Assembly: GCA_017301995.1 (NCBI GenBank)
Contig: JAFLEH010000002.1
Location: 284,839-348,838, forward strand
Length of the DNA stretch: 64,000 bases
Direction of reading: 5' to 3'
From: Verrucomicrobiota bacterium
Lineage (GTDB): Bacteria > Verrucomicrobiota > Verrucomicrobiia > Verrucomicrobiales > Akkermansiaceae
Part shown: piece by piece, positions 18,657 to 28,021 of the stretch
Layout: each line of letters opens with the position of its first letter
Position numbering within the stretch: position 1 is the stretch's first letter
Position numbers and translations under genes: made by a program
The notes under the pieces: generated by a model
Told to the model about the DNA's origin: nothing
The model's database searches: none
The model's input: the letters and a program-made list of their open reading frames with translations, nothing else

Positions 18657-20657
18657 TCAATGTCCGGTGGTTTTTATTCGTATCAGGCTGAACGAATGTG
18701 CTGGGATCTCGTATTCGAAGTTGCTCGAAACCGCGATGCTTTTGCGGAGAGGCACGATGGCGGCCGGGCTTTCGAACGCATTGCGGGCATCGGGCACACC
18801 ACTCATCACGGTCACCGTTGCGTCGGGTTGCAGCCGGTCGATGCCCGCGAGATCCAATTTCGCCGTCACGGCAGCATCTGACGCATTTACCATCTTCAGG
18901 ATGACGTCGCCGGTCTTCGTATCCTTGACACACGAAGCCGGAAGATTGGCGTTTTCAGCCGTCACCGTCGTCGTGAGATAGAGGTCGCCGGAGTTTTGTC
19001 CGAACAACTTCTGGACATGATAATTTGCTGATAAAAGGATTCTCGTGTTGTCGAAGTAGATCATGTCCGGCCGCCACTGAGTGTGGCCTTGTTTGGCCAG
19101 CAATGGCGCGTATGACGAGAGCAGCACCACATCCCCGTTGCGTTCAAGCGCGGTCATATAGGCCGCCTCGGCGAGCGCCGTGCGCAGAGTGTTCACCCGG
19201 TTGGTTTCCTGCGCCGCGTATTCGCCCGCATAGACTTTGGGACCCTTGCGGTCATAGTGGTCGTAACGGTTCAGATTGTCGAAAAACCACTGGGGCGGGC
19301 GATAATAGTGCTCATCGACAATCGGCGTGTCGATTTCGCGGGCGAACTTCCAACCATGATCGAAATCCTCGCCGTCCGGCTGGGAGCCGGCTGTCCCAAT
19401 CACCGTGATTTCAGGATGTTTTTCGTGAAGCGCATTCAGGATCATCCTGAACCGTTCTTCAAACTCCGGCGAAATGCGGTCTTCGTTGCCGATTCCGAGG
19501 TATTTCAGACCAAATGGCCCCGGGTGTCCGGCTTGCGCGCGTTTCGCGCCCCACGTGGACGTCGCCGGACCGTTGGCCCACTCGATCAAATCCATGATAT
19601 CCTGGATGTAGGCGGGCATCTCCGCCAATGGAATGCATTGTTGCCCCTTGCCCCGCTTTTGATCGGAGTGCGGGCAACTCACTCCGGCTGCCAGAATGGG
19701 AAGAGGTCTGGCCCCTATATCCTCACAAAACTGGAAGTATTCGAAGTAGCCCAACCCGACACTCTGATAGTAGTTCCAGAAATTCTTCTGCCCGCGGCGT
19801 TGCTCGACCGGACCGATGGTGTCTTTCCATCGATAAATGTTATGGATTCCCATTCCATGCGCCACACATCCGCCGGGGAACCGGATGAATTTCGGATGCA
19901 GGTCGGCGATCACCTGTGCGAGGTCGGCGCGCAGGCCGTTCCTGCGGTTATTGAATGTCTTCGTAGGAAACAGCGAGATGTGGTCGATGGCGATGCCGCC
20001 CTTGGCCTTGGCTAGCAAAACGAACCGCGCGCTGTCGTCGGAGCCTGTTGCGGTGATCGAGGCGTGGGACGGATTCCAGGTCCAGCCTTTCACCTGCAGT
20101 TCCACCTCTCCCAGTGCTTTTCCGTCCTTGCCTTCGAGGCGGGCGGTCATTGGCATTGGCTTGCCCTCGATGGAGATCGCCTCGCCGTAGCCTTCGTTCA
20201 TGTAGAGCTGCCGCGCAAAAAACGAGACATCATACTTCTCACCCGCTTTGATGGGAATGCCGTCGAAACCCTCGTTCGACAGTCCCACGCCATCGCCCGG
20301 TTGGGAAACGCGCAGGATGGCGTAATGCGGGTTGTTTGCGTGAATCGGCTCGGTGACCTCCAACATCCAGAGTCCTTTGCCGTCTCCCCGCTGTTCGATC
20401 GTCCAGGAAGTGAAACCGTTCCACGCCGGGTTGTGGGTGGCGTCATATTCAAAGGAACGGTTCTGGATCAACTCTGCGTAAAGCCCGCCGTCGGCCGCGT
20501 AGTTGATGTCCTCATAGAAGATGCCGAACAGGTCCGGGCTGATGGGTTTGCCAGGACCGCTCACACGGATGGCCAGCGGCGCACCGGCATGCGCAGGGAG
20601 GATGCCGCCGAGAATCAATCCGGCTGCAATCGCGGGTGATTTGATTAGGTTGCTCAT
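18657..20657 (-). CDS. Secreted GH51 alpha-L-arabinofuranosidase
   Basis: This 666-residue retaining arabinofuranosidase releases L-arabinose from arabinan, arabinoxylan or arabinogalactan side chains. It has a signal peptide (AGLILGGILPAHA), the GH51 N-terminal motif DLFGIFYEDINYAADGGLYAEL, and an inserted carbohydrate-binding-like beta domain (about residues 75-230). The catalytic barrel has KFIRFPGGCVAHG, LGIGNED with Glu392 as acid/base, and YAGEYAAQ with Glu479 as the likely nucleophile. A C-terminal beta domain completes it. ATG 20657 directly starts the leader. It follows the esterase-like gene by 36 bases and precedes the propeller enzyme by 43, so it is central to the operon and best indicates that the substrate contains arabinose. 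Confidence 0.93.
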   Translation of the reverse strand: MSNLIKSPAIAAGLILGGILPAHAGAPLAIRVSGPGKPISPDLFGIFYEDINYAADGGLYAELIQNRSFEYDATHNPAWNGFTSWTIEQRGDGKGLWMLEVTEPIHANNPHYAILRVSQPGDGVGLSNEGFDGIPIKAGEKYDVSFFARQLYMNEGYGEAISIEGKPMPMTARLEGKDGKALGEVELQVKGWTWNPSHASITATGSDDSARFVLLAKAKGGIAIDHISLFPTKTFNNRRNGLRADLAQVIADLHPKFIRFPGGCVAHGMGIHNIYRWKDTIGPVEQRRGQKNFWNYYQSVGLGYFEYFQFCEDIGARPLPILAAGVSCPHSDQKRGKGQQCIPLAEMPAYIQDIMDLIEWANGPATSTWGAKRAQAGHPGPFGLKYLGIGNEDRISPEFEERFRMILNALHEKHPEITVIGTAGSQPDGEDFDHGWKFAREIDTPIVDEHYYRPPQWFFDNLNRYDHYDRKGPKVYAGEYAAQETNRVNTLRTALAEAAYMTALERNGDVVLLSSYAPLLAKQGHTQWRPDMIYFDNTRILLSANYHVQKLFGQNSGDLYLTTTVTAENANLPASCVKDTKTGDVILKMVNASDAAVTAKLDLAGIDRLQPDATVTVMSGVPDARNAFESPAAIVPLRKSIAVSSNFEYEIPAHSFSLIRIKTTGH

Positions 20658-20693
20658 GGATGGTCTGTTAGAACAATTGGTCTCCGCAAGTCA

Positions 20694-22361
20694 TCACTTG
20701 GTGATCAGCATGGTGTGCTCGACCGGAGTGGCGGACTTGATTTTCGGATCGATTGAGCGGCCCCATTGCCAGGCGACCACGGTGACCTTTACAGGATACT
20801 TCGCGCGCTGCGGGATGGGGGTGAAACGAAGCGTGTTGCCGTCGATGAATGCCGGTCCCTCGCGGACATAAAAGGACACCGGCATGCCGGAGTCGCTGGT
20901 TGCGTTGAGTGAAATGGCTCGGGTGCCAAGCGGAATGTCCTTGGGTGCTTCGAATCGGACAGTCTGATCCGCGCCTTCCTTGTTGGTGATCGGGAACTTG
21001 AGTTCGGCTTCCATCTCCGCCGGACGAAACACGCCGTCGCCGGGGTGGCGCGCGATGAAACAGATGCTGTTGGAGCGTTTCGCGTTGTCCATTCCCATCC
21101 GATAGAAGCACAGTCTGTATCGATCCGGAGCGAGTTTCTCCACCGGACCGCAGATGCGGTCGATCACGCAAAGCGAGTCATCCGCCGCATGTTCAGCCGA
21201 TGCGCCCTGGGTGTATCCCGCGCCATCGGCGGGAGCCGCATCCAACAATCTCGCGCCCAGTCTGAAGGTCACGCCGTCGTCCATCGGTTCGAATCTCAGG
21301 GCCGTCCGGACATGGCGCTTCAGGAGAGGCACCACGCCGTCCTTTTGCACATATCCGATGAACTGGGTTTTCTTCCCGGCGTGGCGGGACTGGAAGATTT
21401 CAGTGGCCTTGGCCTGGGTTTCATCGAAGCACCAGAAGGCGTCGCGCGGGTTGCCGGTGTAGCGATCCAACGGTGCGGCAGGCGCGGTCGGTTTGCCGTC
21501 CTCGCGCCCGCGGTCCACCAGCCATCCCGTGCGGGTGGGATCGATCGGTTTGAGCGCGGGTGCCTCGCCGACCGGCCAGTTTTCCGGCAGCCTGTGCTTC
21601 GCAGCAACGCGCAGATAGAGGCTGATGAACGATATCTTCCCATCGGTCGCGGCAAAATGTCCGCCTCCGGGTTCGGCCAGCATGCTCAATGCGGTTAGGG
21701 GGTGGTCCGCGCGCTGCTTCAGGCCCTCTCCGGCCCTGCTGAAGGCCGATTCGAACTCTCCCATCGTAACAAGGCCGGGGATTCCATCGACATGGCGATC
21801 CCCCCAGTCCGGCGTGTTGACATCCTTGTAATAGGGCCACTGCCCACTAACCGAAATGGCCGCGAGGATCCGTTCCGGCGCCCACGCCGCCCAATTCCAC
21901 GGCGAACTGGCGGCGGCCGAATGCCCCAAAGGCACCACCGGCACCAGCGGAAGTTCGGCATACCCCGATTCATCCGCCAGCGCCTTGAGCATTTCATCGA
22001 ACTTTCCGGCTGAGCCGCGGTCGAAGCGGAAAAACAGATCGATGGCCGGCGTGATCCAAATGACGGCGAAATCAAGATCGGCTAGGGCCTTGCGGAAGAC
22101 GGGGTGCTCAAAGATCTGCTCCTCCTCCATGTTGTGCTGGCCGATCACCACGCCGCGCAGGCGTCGGCACGCGGGCGGGATCCACAGGAACGCGCGCGGG
22201 TGGTCGTTGGTCTCCGAAGAAACCACCGAAGCCACCTGCACCGACCATTGCCAGTCCGGTTTTGGGGTGGTCGTACGGTTGTCGCTATCCGCCGCAGGTG
22301 CGTGGGAGGTTAGAAACAGGATTGCCGTCAGCGGCGGAATGATTTCGCGGAGTCGGATCAT
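20694..22361 (-). CDS. Secreted alpha/beta-hydrolase (esterase-like) protein
   Basis: This 555-residue exported protein (from ATG 22361, which begins a signal peptide MIRLREIIPPLTAILFLTS) has an alpha/beta-hydrolase domain. It includes RGVVIGQHNMEEEQIF (oxyanion-type strand) and VPLGHSAAASSPW with the Ser of GHSAA as probable nucleophile. A later GGGHFAATD could supply the histidine. Residues after about 350 form beta-sandwich modules, the last with cadherin/Ig-like RAISLNATSDSGMPVSFYV. A longer frame upstream of 22361 starts at 22478 but lacks coding character. As first gene of the operon with GH51, propeller and lyase genes, it may deacylate the polysaccharide (a carbohydrate-esterase role), but the family is not firmly identified. 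Confidence 0.72.
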   Translation of the reverse strand: MIRLREIIPPLTAILFLTSHAPAADSDNRTTTPKPDWQWSVQVASVVSSETNDHPRAFLWIPPACRRLRGVVIGQHNMEEEQIFEHPVFRKALADLDFAVIWITPAIDLFFRFDRGSAGKFDEMLKALADESGYAELPLVPVVPLGHSAAASSPWNWAAWAPERILAAISVSGQWPYYKDVNTPDWGDRHVDGIPGLVTMGEFESAFSRAGEGLKQRADHPLTALSMLAEPGGGHFAATDGKISFISLYLRVAAKHRLPENWPVGEAPALKPIDPTRTGWLVDRGREDGKPTAPAAPLDRYTGNPRDAFWCFDETQAKATEIFQSRHAGKKTQFIGYVQKDGVVPLLKRHVRTALRFEPMDDGVTFRLGARLLDAAPADGAGYTQGASAEHAADDSLCVIDRICGPVEKLAPDRYRLCFYRMGMDNAKRSNSICFIARHPGDGVFRPAEMEAELKFPITNKEGADQTVRFEAPKDIPLGTRAISLNATSDSGMPVSFYVREGPAFIDGNTLRFTPIPQRAKYPVKVTVVAWQWGRSIDPKIKSATPVEHTMLITK

Positions 22362-22791
22362 GGGATGAGTTGCGCGTGCGGATGCCTGGTAACGCCACCT
22401 CAGTCGCCAACCGGATGGGATGACGGACGTGGTGGGATCGGGGCATGGGTCCATGGATGGGGAAGGAGAATCGAACACAATCAGAGCAAAACCGGCACGG
22501 ATTGGAAACGCGAATCCCGCAGCGGGCGGAAGAGTGCCAGTTGGGGGGATGCTTGGCCAGATGACGCGAGGAAGGGAATCACAGTGCTGTTTTAACTGGA
22601 AAACTGGGGGGGAGAAGAATCAAGACACCAGAGACCAGAGACCAGAGATCAGAGATCAGGAGGCGGGAGATCGGAACACCCTTTGGCTCGACGTGGGCTC
22701 AGGATGCCGGTAGGTTGCGGTCTGGAAGGAGTGCCGGAATCGACTAAGGGCACTTCCCATTGAGGGATATTGAACCAACTAGCAAAACGCC
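22362..22791. other. 430-bp intergenic region (promoters of divergent genes, heptamer repeat)
   Basis: No coding region is convincing here. The region separates the minus-strand polysaccharide operon from the small plus-strand gene at 22792, so it should hold both promoters; I could not assign -35/-10 boxes with confidence. A heptamer tandem repeat lies inside it. Confidence 0.5.
22627..22660. repeat. Heptamer tandem repeat (ACCAGAG)n
   Basis: Three perfect ACCAGAG units are followed by ATCAGAG and a truncated ATCAGG. The array is intergenic and composed of short word-like units similar in style to the repeats at 24947 and 52609. Confidence 0.85.
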
Positions 22792-23109
22792 ATGAGACGT
22801 CTCGTGATAATCGCCGATAATGAACCCGAAGTGAAGCACCTCTGGAACTCGTGGGAGGTGGCGTCCGGCCGCATCGAAGGGGACACCCTGACGATCAGGA
22901 TGCGCAACAAGTCCACCTTGGTCGTCCAGGCGATAGATCCGCAGATGGTCGCGGACATTGTGCTGTCCCATGATCCTTCCGCCGAGATCGTGAAGGGTAA
23001 GCTCGGTATCAGGAGCGTCGTTTACACGGAGCACACCGAAGACAAGGCCGATGCAAAGGCGCAGCTCCTCAAAGCCCTGAAAACACTGCTCGACGAGATC
23101 GACAACTAG
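22792..23109 (+). CDS. Small conserved-looking protein, function unknown
   Basis: This 105-residue acidic/basic soluble protein has no signal peptide or membrane helix. It looks like a compact alpha/beta domain: MRRLVIIADNEPEVKHLW at the start, a LTIRMRNKSTLVVQAID strand pair in the middle, and a helical end (AQLLKALKTLLDEIDN). Codon use is like its neighbours and ATG 22792 has no competing start nearby. It stands alone, 172 bp before the lipoprotein gene. I do not recognise the family. Confidence 0.6.
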   Translation: MRRLVIIADNEPEVKHLWNSWEVASGRIEGDTLTIRMRNKSTLVVQAIDPQMVADIVLSHDPSAEIVKGKLGIRSVVYTEHTEDKADAKAQLLKALKTLLDEIDN

Positions 23110-23280
23110 CCCAGTTCCGGAGGGATGTTTTCGAAATGAAATAGCGGGTTTCCAGGTGATCTTTGGCGGTGGGGCGTCATTGTCGCGGCGCGCCTTTGGA
23201 TTTGCGCCTCGTTCGTGGCGGGTCATTTTTTTCACCTGCGGGGTTGCGTTCGGGCGGAAATCGGCTAAACGGGGCGCGTG

Positions 23281-23475
23281 ATGAAATTTCAAATCCTGAT
23301 GCTGGCGCTGGTGGGCGGGTTGTTCATTTCCTGTGAACGCCACGAATTCGACGGTCCCAACGGCACCAAACGGCTCAACGAACCGCATGGCCACGGCGCG
23401 CATGCCGGGGAAGCCGCGCACGGCGCGGACGCCGGCCACGGTGACAATCACGAGAAGGACAAGGAAGCCCATTGA
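23281..23475 (+). CDS. Small His-rich lipoprotein
   Basis: The 64-residue product begins with a lipoprotein leader, MKFQILMLALVGGLFISC, with the lipobox Cys at position 18. A GTG lies directly before the ATG and could serve instead. The mature part is short and rich in His, Asp, Glu and Ala (PHGHGAHAGEAAHG), suggesting metal binding, though nothing proves it. It is convergent with creC, whose stop is 25 bp away. Confidence 0.62.
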   Translation: MKFQILMLALVGGLFISCERHEFDGPNGTKRLNEPHGHGAHAGEAAHGADAGHGDNHEKDKEAH

Positions 23476-23499
23476 CCGCCAATGGGCTCCGGCCGGAGG

Positions 23500-24936
23500 T
23501 TATTCCGCCGGAAGAATGAGACGCGCTACGGTTCCTCCACCGTCCGCGGGCTCCAGCGCGATGGAGCCGCCGTGAAGGTCCGTCGCTTCGCGCACCAGGG
23601 TGAGGCCAAGGCCGGTGCCCTTGCGCCCCGCCGAGTGGTGGCGCAGCGAGTAAAACCGCTCGAAAACGCGCTCCCGCGCGAAATCGGGGATGCCAGGTCC
23701 GCGGTCGCGGATGGTCAGTTCGATCCGGCGGTTTTCGTCGCGGAGTTCGATGGAAACGGTGGTGTCCGGCGGCGAGAAGTCGATGGCGTTTTCCAGCAGA
23801 TTGGTGACCGCCGCGCGGAGGATGAAGGAATCGCCCTGAAGGCTTGCGGGTGTGGGTGGGGGATCGTAGGCCAGATTCACGCGGCCGATTTCCGCCAGGG
23901 GCCGGGCTTGATCGACCGCAGTGGCGACGATGGCGGAAAAGTCCACTTCGGTCCGGGTTTCGAGACGGGTGAGGGACTCGATGGCGGAAAGCTCTAGCAA
24001 CCGGTTGATGAGCCGCTCGCTGCGGGCGGTCTCGGCGCGGATGTTTCCGAGGAACCGCTTGCGGGTTTCCACCGGCATTTCCTCATCCAGCAGTTCCGCG
24101 GCCCCGCGGATCGCGGCGAGCGGGCTTTTCATCTCGTGGGTAAGGGTTTGGATGTAGCGCTCGGCGTAGCGCCGGCCCTCCAGCGCGTCACGCATGGAAT
24201 CGAGCGCGTGGGCGAGGGTGTTGACCTCGCGGCCGATGCCGATCTTGGGTTTTGGCGGGCGCTCGCCGCGTTCGATGGCGCGGGCGTATTCGGTGATATT
24301 GCCGATCGGCCGGAACAGCCAGAGAAACACGGCGGCGATGAGAAACAGGATGCCGGCGCCGATCATTCCGCAGGCGGAATAGATGATCCGGCGGCGCTCG
24401 GCGATCAGCGGGCGCACGTCCTGCTGGGGCTTGAACACGGTGAGCACGCCGATGGGCTTTTCCGCGTCGCCGATCGGCGCGCCGACGTAGAGGATCGAGG
24501 AACCGGCGTCCTGCTTGTCGTTGCGGGTGCTGCGCGCGCCGTATTTTCCCGCCATGGTGAGTTTCACATCTCGCATGTCGGAGTAGTCCTCGCCCTCGCG
24601 CTGGCCGCCGTCGGAGTCGAATAGGACTCTTCCGGAGGCGTCGGTGACATAAAGATTCAGCCCGATGGTTTTTTTCACATGTTCGAAGATCCGGGCCTCG
24701 AAGCGGCGGCCATGCGCTCCATCGAACGCCGCGCGCAGTTGCTCGCCGCTGAAACGCTCCTCCCGCATCTCCGGCGTGACGATCTCCGCCAACAGATGCG
24801 CGGCATCCACCATCACCTCCTCGGTGGCCTGGAAAGTCTGCGGCTCCACCTCCGCCAGAAAATGCCTGGCCAACTGATAAAATCCCAGCGTGATGATGAA
24901 CGCGATGAAAAACAACGTGACCCGAGTGAAGCGCAT
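23500..24936 (-). CDS. creC: Sensor histidine kinase CreC-like
   Basis: The 478-residue inner-membrane kinase has a first transmembrane helix (about residues 5-25), a periplasmic sensor domain with GLNLYVTDASGRVLFDS, and a second helix (about 183-207, GMIGAGILFLIAAVFLWLF). A HAMP segment follows, then the dimerisation domain with THEMKSPLAAIRGAAELL (His267 is the phosphoacceptor) and an ATPase domain with NLLENAIDFS, DRGPGIPD and GTGLGLTLV. The PAxIRGAAELL wording and domain order match CreC, which responds to carbon or cell-envelope state in enterobacteria. It is downstream of creB on the same strand, separated by an octamer repeat array. The stimulus here is unknown. Confidence 0.88.
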   Translation of the reverse strand: MRFTRVTLFFIAFIITLGFYQLARHFLAEVEPQTFQATEEVMVDAAHLLAEIVTPEMREERFSGEQLRAAFDGAHGRRFEARIFEHVKKTIGLNLYVTDASGRVLFDSDGGQREGEDYSDMRDVKLTMAGKYGARSTRNDKQDAGSSILYVGAPIGDAEKPIGVLTVFKPQQDVRPLIAERRRIIYSACGMIGAGILFLIAAVFLWLFRPIGNITEYARAIERGERPPKPKIGIGREVNTLAHALDSMRDALEGRRYAERYIQTLTHEMKSPLAAIRGAAELLDEEMPVETRKRFLGNIRAETARSERLINRLLELSAIESLTRLETRTEVDFSAIVATAVDQARPLAEIGRVNLAYDPPPTPASLQGDSFILRAAVTNLLENAIDFSPPDTTVSIELRDENRRIELTIRDRGPGIPDFARERVFERFYSLRHHSAGRKGTGLGLTLVREATDLHGGSIALEPADGGGTVARLILPAE

Positions 24937-24946
24937 TTTTGGGGGT

Positions 24947-25066
24947 AAAAACTGAAAAACTGAAAAACTGAAAAACTGAAATGCTGAAATGCTGAAATGC
25001 TGAAATGCTGAAATGCTGAAATGCTGAAATGCTGAAATGCTGAAATGCTGAAATGCTGACTAATGA

Positions 25067-25079
<13 letters not shown>
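24947..25079. repeat. Octamer/heptamer tandem array between creB and creC
   Basis: On the plus strand there are 4 units of AAAAACTG (24947-24978), 10 units of AAATGCTG (24979-25058) and 3 units of ACTAATG (25059-25079). The array fills the whole creB-creC gap (130 bp). The last four codons of creB and its stop fall inside the heptamer part. Units are near-perfect, implying recent expansion. Confidence 0.97.
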
Positions 25080-25768
<689 letters not shown>

Positions 25769-25916
25769 GGCGTGGATTCCAGCGGATCCGGATGAAATGC
25801 CAATGAAGAAACCGTGAAATCGCCCGCGGAGGTCGGAATTTCCGCCGGTTTGGAGGCGAATCCATTAAGTTTCGGACTACGCCGGATGCCCATGGCTCTA
25901 GGAAAAGGCACTTTTT

Positions 25917-25930
25917 TGTTCGAGAGAACA
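25917..25930. promoter_or_regulatory. LexA-binding site (SOS box) of recA
   Basis: TGTTCGAGAGAACA is an exact match to TGTTC-N4-GAACA, the 14-bp palindromic LexA motif defined for Verrucomicrobia. It lies 67 bp before the recA start, in a locally T-rich stretch suited to a promoter. This is the best single phylogenetic marker in the window. Confidence 0.92.
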
Positions 25931-25997
25931 TCTTTTTTCTTGCGCTCGGGCCGGAAATGGCGCAGATTTCGCCCGTCAACCAACCCCACATCACACC

Positions 25998-27038
25998 ATG
26001 CCCGCAAAACCGACTCCCGAAGAATCCGCCGCCGAAAAGCTCGCCGAAGCCCGCAAGCGCAACCTCGACCTCGCCATTTCCTCAATCCAGAAAGAATTCG
26101 GCGAGGCCGCCATCATGCGGATGGGTGACGGCCACCGCGTGGATGTGGACGTGATCCCCACCGGCAACCTGCTGATCGACCGCGCGCTCGGTGTCGGCGG
26201 ATTCCCCCGCGGCCGGATGGTGGAAGTCTTCGGCCCGGAATCGTCCGGCAAAACCACGCTTACCCTCACCGTGATCGCCCAGGCGCAGAAACGCGGCGGC
26301 ATCGCGGCGTTCATCGACGTCGAGCACGCCCTCGATCCGCAATACGCCAAGAAGCTAGGGGTCAACATCGACGATCTGCTGGTTTCCCAACCGTCGTCCG
26401 GTGAGGAGGCCCTGCAAATCTGCGAGGCGCTGGTCCGCTCGAACGCGATCGACGTGATCGTGCTCGACTCGGTGGCCGCGTTGGTCACCAAGCAGGAACT
26501 CGACGGCGAAATCGGTGATTCCACCGTGGGTGCCCAAGCCCGCCTGATGAGCGCCGCCATGCGGAAACTGACCAGCCTGATCTCGAAGGCCCGCACCGTG
26601 TGCCTGTTCACCAACCAGATTCGCGAGAAAATCGGGGTGATGTTCGGCAATCCGGAAACCACTCCCGGCGGCCGCGCGCTGAAGTTCTTTTCCTCGCTGC
26701 GGATCGATATCCGCCGCATCGGCCAGATCAAGGCCACCGATGGAGCCGTCACCGGCAACCGCACCAAGATCAAGATCGTGAAGAACAAGGTGTCCCCGCC
26801 GTTCACCGAGGCGGAGTTCGACATCATGTACAACGAAGGGATTTCCTCCACCGGCTCGCTGCTGGATCTGGCTCTCGAACTCGAGGTGGTGCAGAAGCGC
26901 GGCTCGTGGTTCAGCTACAATGGCACCCAGCTCGCCCAGGGCCGCGATGCCGCAAAGGAACTTCTCAAGGGTGACGCCGCGCTCTACGCCGACATCGAGG
27001 CCAAGGTGCTCGAAGCGCTCGAGGCGAAGAAGAAATAG
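25998..27038 (+). CDS. recA: Recombinase RecA
   Basis: RecA catalyses strand exchange and triggers LexA self-cleavage in the SOS response. The 346-residue product has the N-terminal polymerisation helix, Walker A GPESSGKT (79-86), [10 protein letters not shown] as Walker B, the L1/L2 DNA-binding loops ([14 protein letters not shown] and [15 protein letters not shown]), and the usual C-terminal Lys/Glu-rich end. Length is normal and no intein is present. ATG 25998 matches the family start. The upstream LexA box indicates SOS induction. Downstream is a region of REP-like repeats rather than recX. Confidence 0.99.
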   Translation: MPAKPTPEESAAEKLAEARKRNLDLAISSIQKEFGEAAIMRMGDGHRVDVDVIPTGNLLIDRALGVGGFPRGRMVEVFGPESSGKTTLTLTVIAQAQKRGGIAAFIDVEHALDPQYAKKLGVNIDDLLVSQPSSGEEALQICEALVRSNAIDVIVLDSVAALVTKQELDGEIGDSTVGAQARLMSAAMRKLTSLISKARTVCLFTNQIREKIGVMFGNPETTPGGRALKFFSSLRIDIRRIGQIKATDGAVTGNRTKIKIVKNKVSPPFTEAEFDIMYNEGISSTGSLLDLALELEVVQKRGSWFSYNGTQLAQGRDAAKELLKGDAALYADIEAKVLEALEAKKK

Positions 27039-27054
27039 TGTCCACTCGCAATCT

Positions 27055-27268
27055 GCGGCGGCGCGTCGATGACCGCCGCCGCAAGCGAACCATCCGAAAC
27101 TGTAGCGGCGCGTCTATGACCGCCGTACTTATACCATGAGGCCGGGAAATGCCATGGCAAAGCCAGTGCCGGAGGCTCACGCACGTTCACTCGTCCCCCG
27201 ACACCCGCAGAGCGCTGCCACAAGCGAACCATCCGCAATTGGTGGCGGCGCGTCTGTGAGCCGCCGTG
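27055..27268. repeat. REP-like dispersed repeats
   Basis: Three copies of a core close to GCGGCGCGTCTATGACCGCC occur at 27055-27082, 27104-27126 and 27243-27267. Each folds on itself because GCGGCG at one end pairs with CGCCG at the other. Two copies belong to a longer, roughly 45-bp direct repeat that begins CAAGCGAACCATCCG (27082 and 27221). The first copy, 16 bp after recA, could also end its transcript. Confidence 0.85.
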
Positions 27269-27932
27269 CCGCGTGACGCCTTGTGAGACTATCCGCACAA
27301 TGGCGCCGACGGGAGGGAAGCCTTCAAAAAGACGTATAATTGTTAATATGTCTTGAGCAATTTTATCCGACCGCTCGTTGGATTGGACTGGAATCCTTAG
27401 CGACCGGATTGGCGGGGAATTTTCCGGATTTCGGGTTTGATGGCGGTTTTCATGACGACGTGTCGGCACCTCGCCCAAGTTATGTGAATGCGTCGGATTG
27501 TTGGGTTCGATAGAGTGTCAGTTCTTCTAACCAACATTCGGGTGTCGCGGCGATGCAGCCCTTGTTTGCGTAGGATTCGCGGAGCGTTCGGAAACCGCAG
27601 GGAAATGATGCGCCGCGTGGCTGGAACTGGGCTAACCGTGTCTCGATTGCGGTCGGCCGGCCCGCTCCGCCCGGCGGATTGTGGGTGCGAAATCGGCGAT
27701 TTTGGGAAGGAACCGGGGGCGAAAGGAGCCAATCGGGGGTTGGCCGTGCCGAAAAGCCTCGCGGACACCCCGGAAAAACTAGGGATTTCGCGAATCCATC
27801 AGCGCGGAACCCTTGCGCCACAAGGGTTTCCGGCGACCGGAAAATCTCTTTCCTAGAGCCATCAAGGCTAGCGGCTGCGATGAAGTTTTTTCTTGGCTCA
27901 TTCTAGCCATAGTGGCATGCTGGGTGAGCGCG

Positions 27933-27948
27933 ATACCACATATTGTGT
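27933..27948. promoter_or_regulatory. Candidate NrdR box upstream of nrdJ
   Basis: ATACCACATATTGTGT matches 13 of 16 positions of the NrdR consensus ACACWATATATWGTGT. A weaker second site, ATTCTAGCCATAGTGG, lies at 27900-27915 (10 of 16). The two are 33 bp apart, near the 31-32 bp offset usual for paired NrdR boxes. They lie 74-122 bp before the nrdJ start, where a repressor of ribonucleotide reductase genes would bind. Confidence 0.55.
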
Positions 27949-28021
27949 GTCGTTCGATTTTCATAACTTCCGCCCCAATCCCTAGCTTCCGAACATCTTC
28001 CAAACCCGATTTCCACGAACC

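Larger units (their letters stand above)
27039..28021. other. 983-bp intergenic region between recA and nrdJ
   Basis: No convincing gene is present. The left part carries REP-like repeats. Around 27334-27350 the base composition drops in GC. At 27810-27832 there is a hairpin, AACCCTTG-CGCCA-CAAGGGTT. The right end holds candidate NrdR boxes. The middle (27350-27800) has open frames but none with a start, ribosome-binding site or recognisable protein. Confidence 0.5.

Noticed and set aside
25892..25905. ATGGCTCTAGGAAA upstream of recA also found inverted at 27849-27862 upstream of nrdJ
   Set aside because: A 14-bp shared word is expected several times by chance in a window of this size, and the flanks do not match.
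27488..27856. Possible 122-residue protein in the recA-nrdJ gap
   Set aside because: Arg/Gly-rich, no ribosome-binding site, no recognisable motif, and similar open frames exist on the other strand.
27039..28021. Cobalamin riboswitch upstream of nrdJ
   Set aside because: Looked for because NrdJ uses B12, but neither the GGTGAAA core nor the B12-box is present; only the minus-strand copy at 37995-38190 qualifies.
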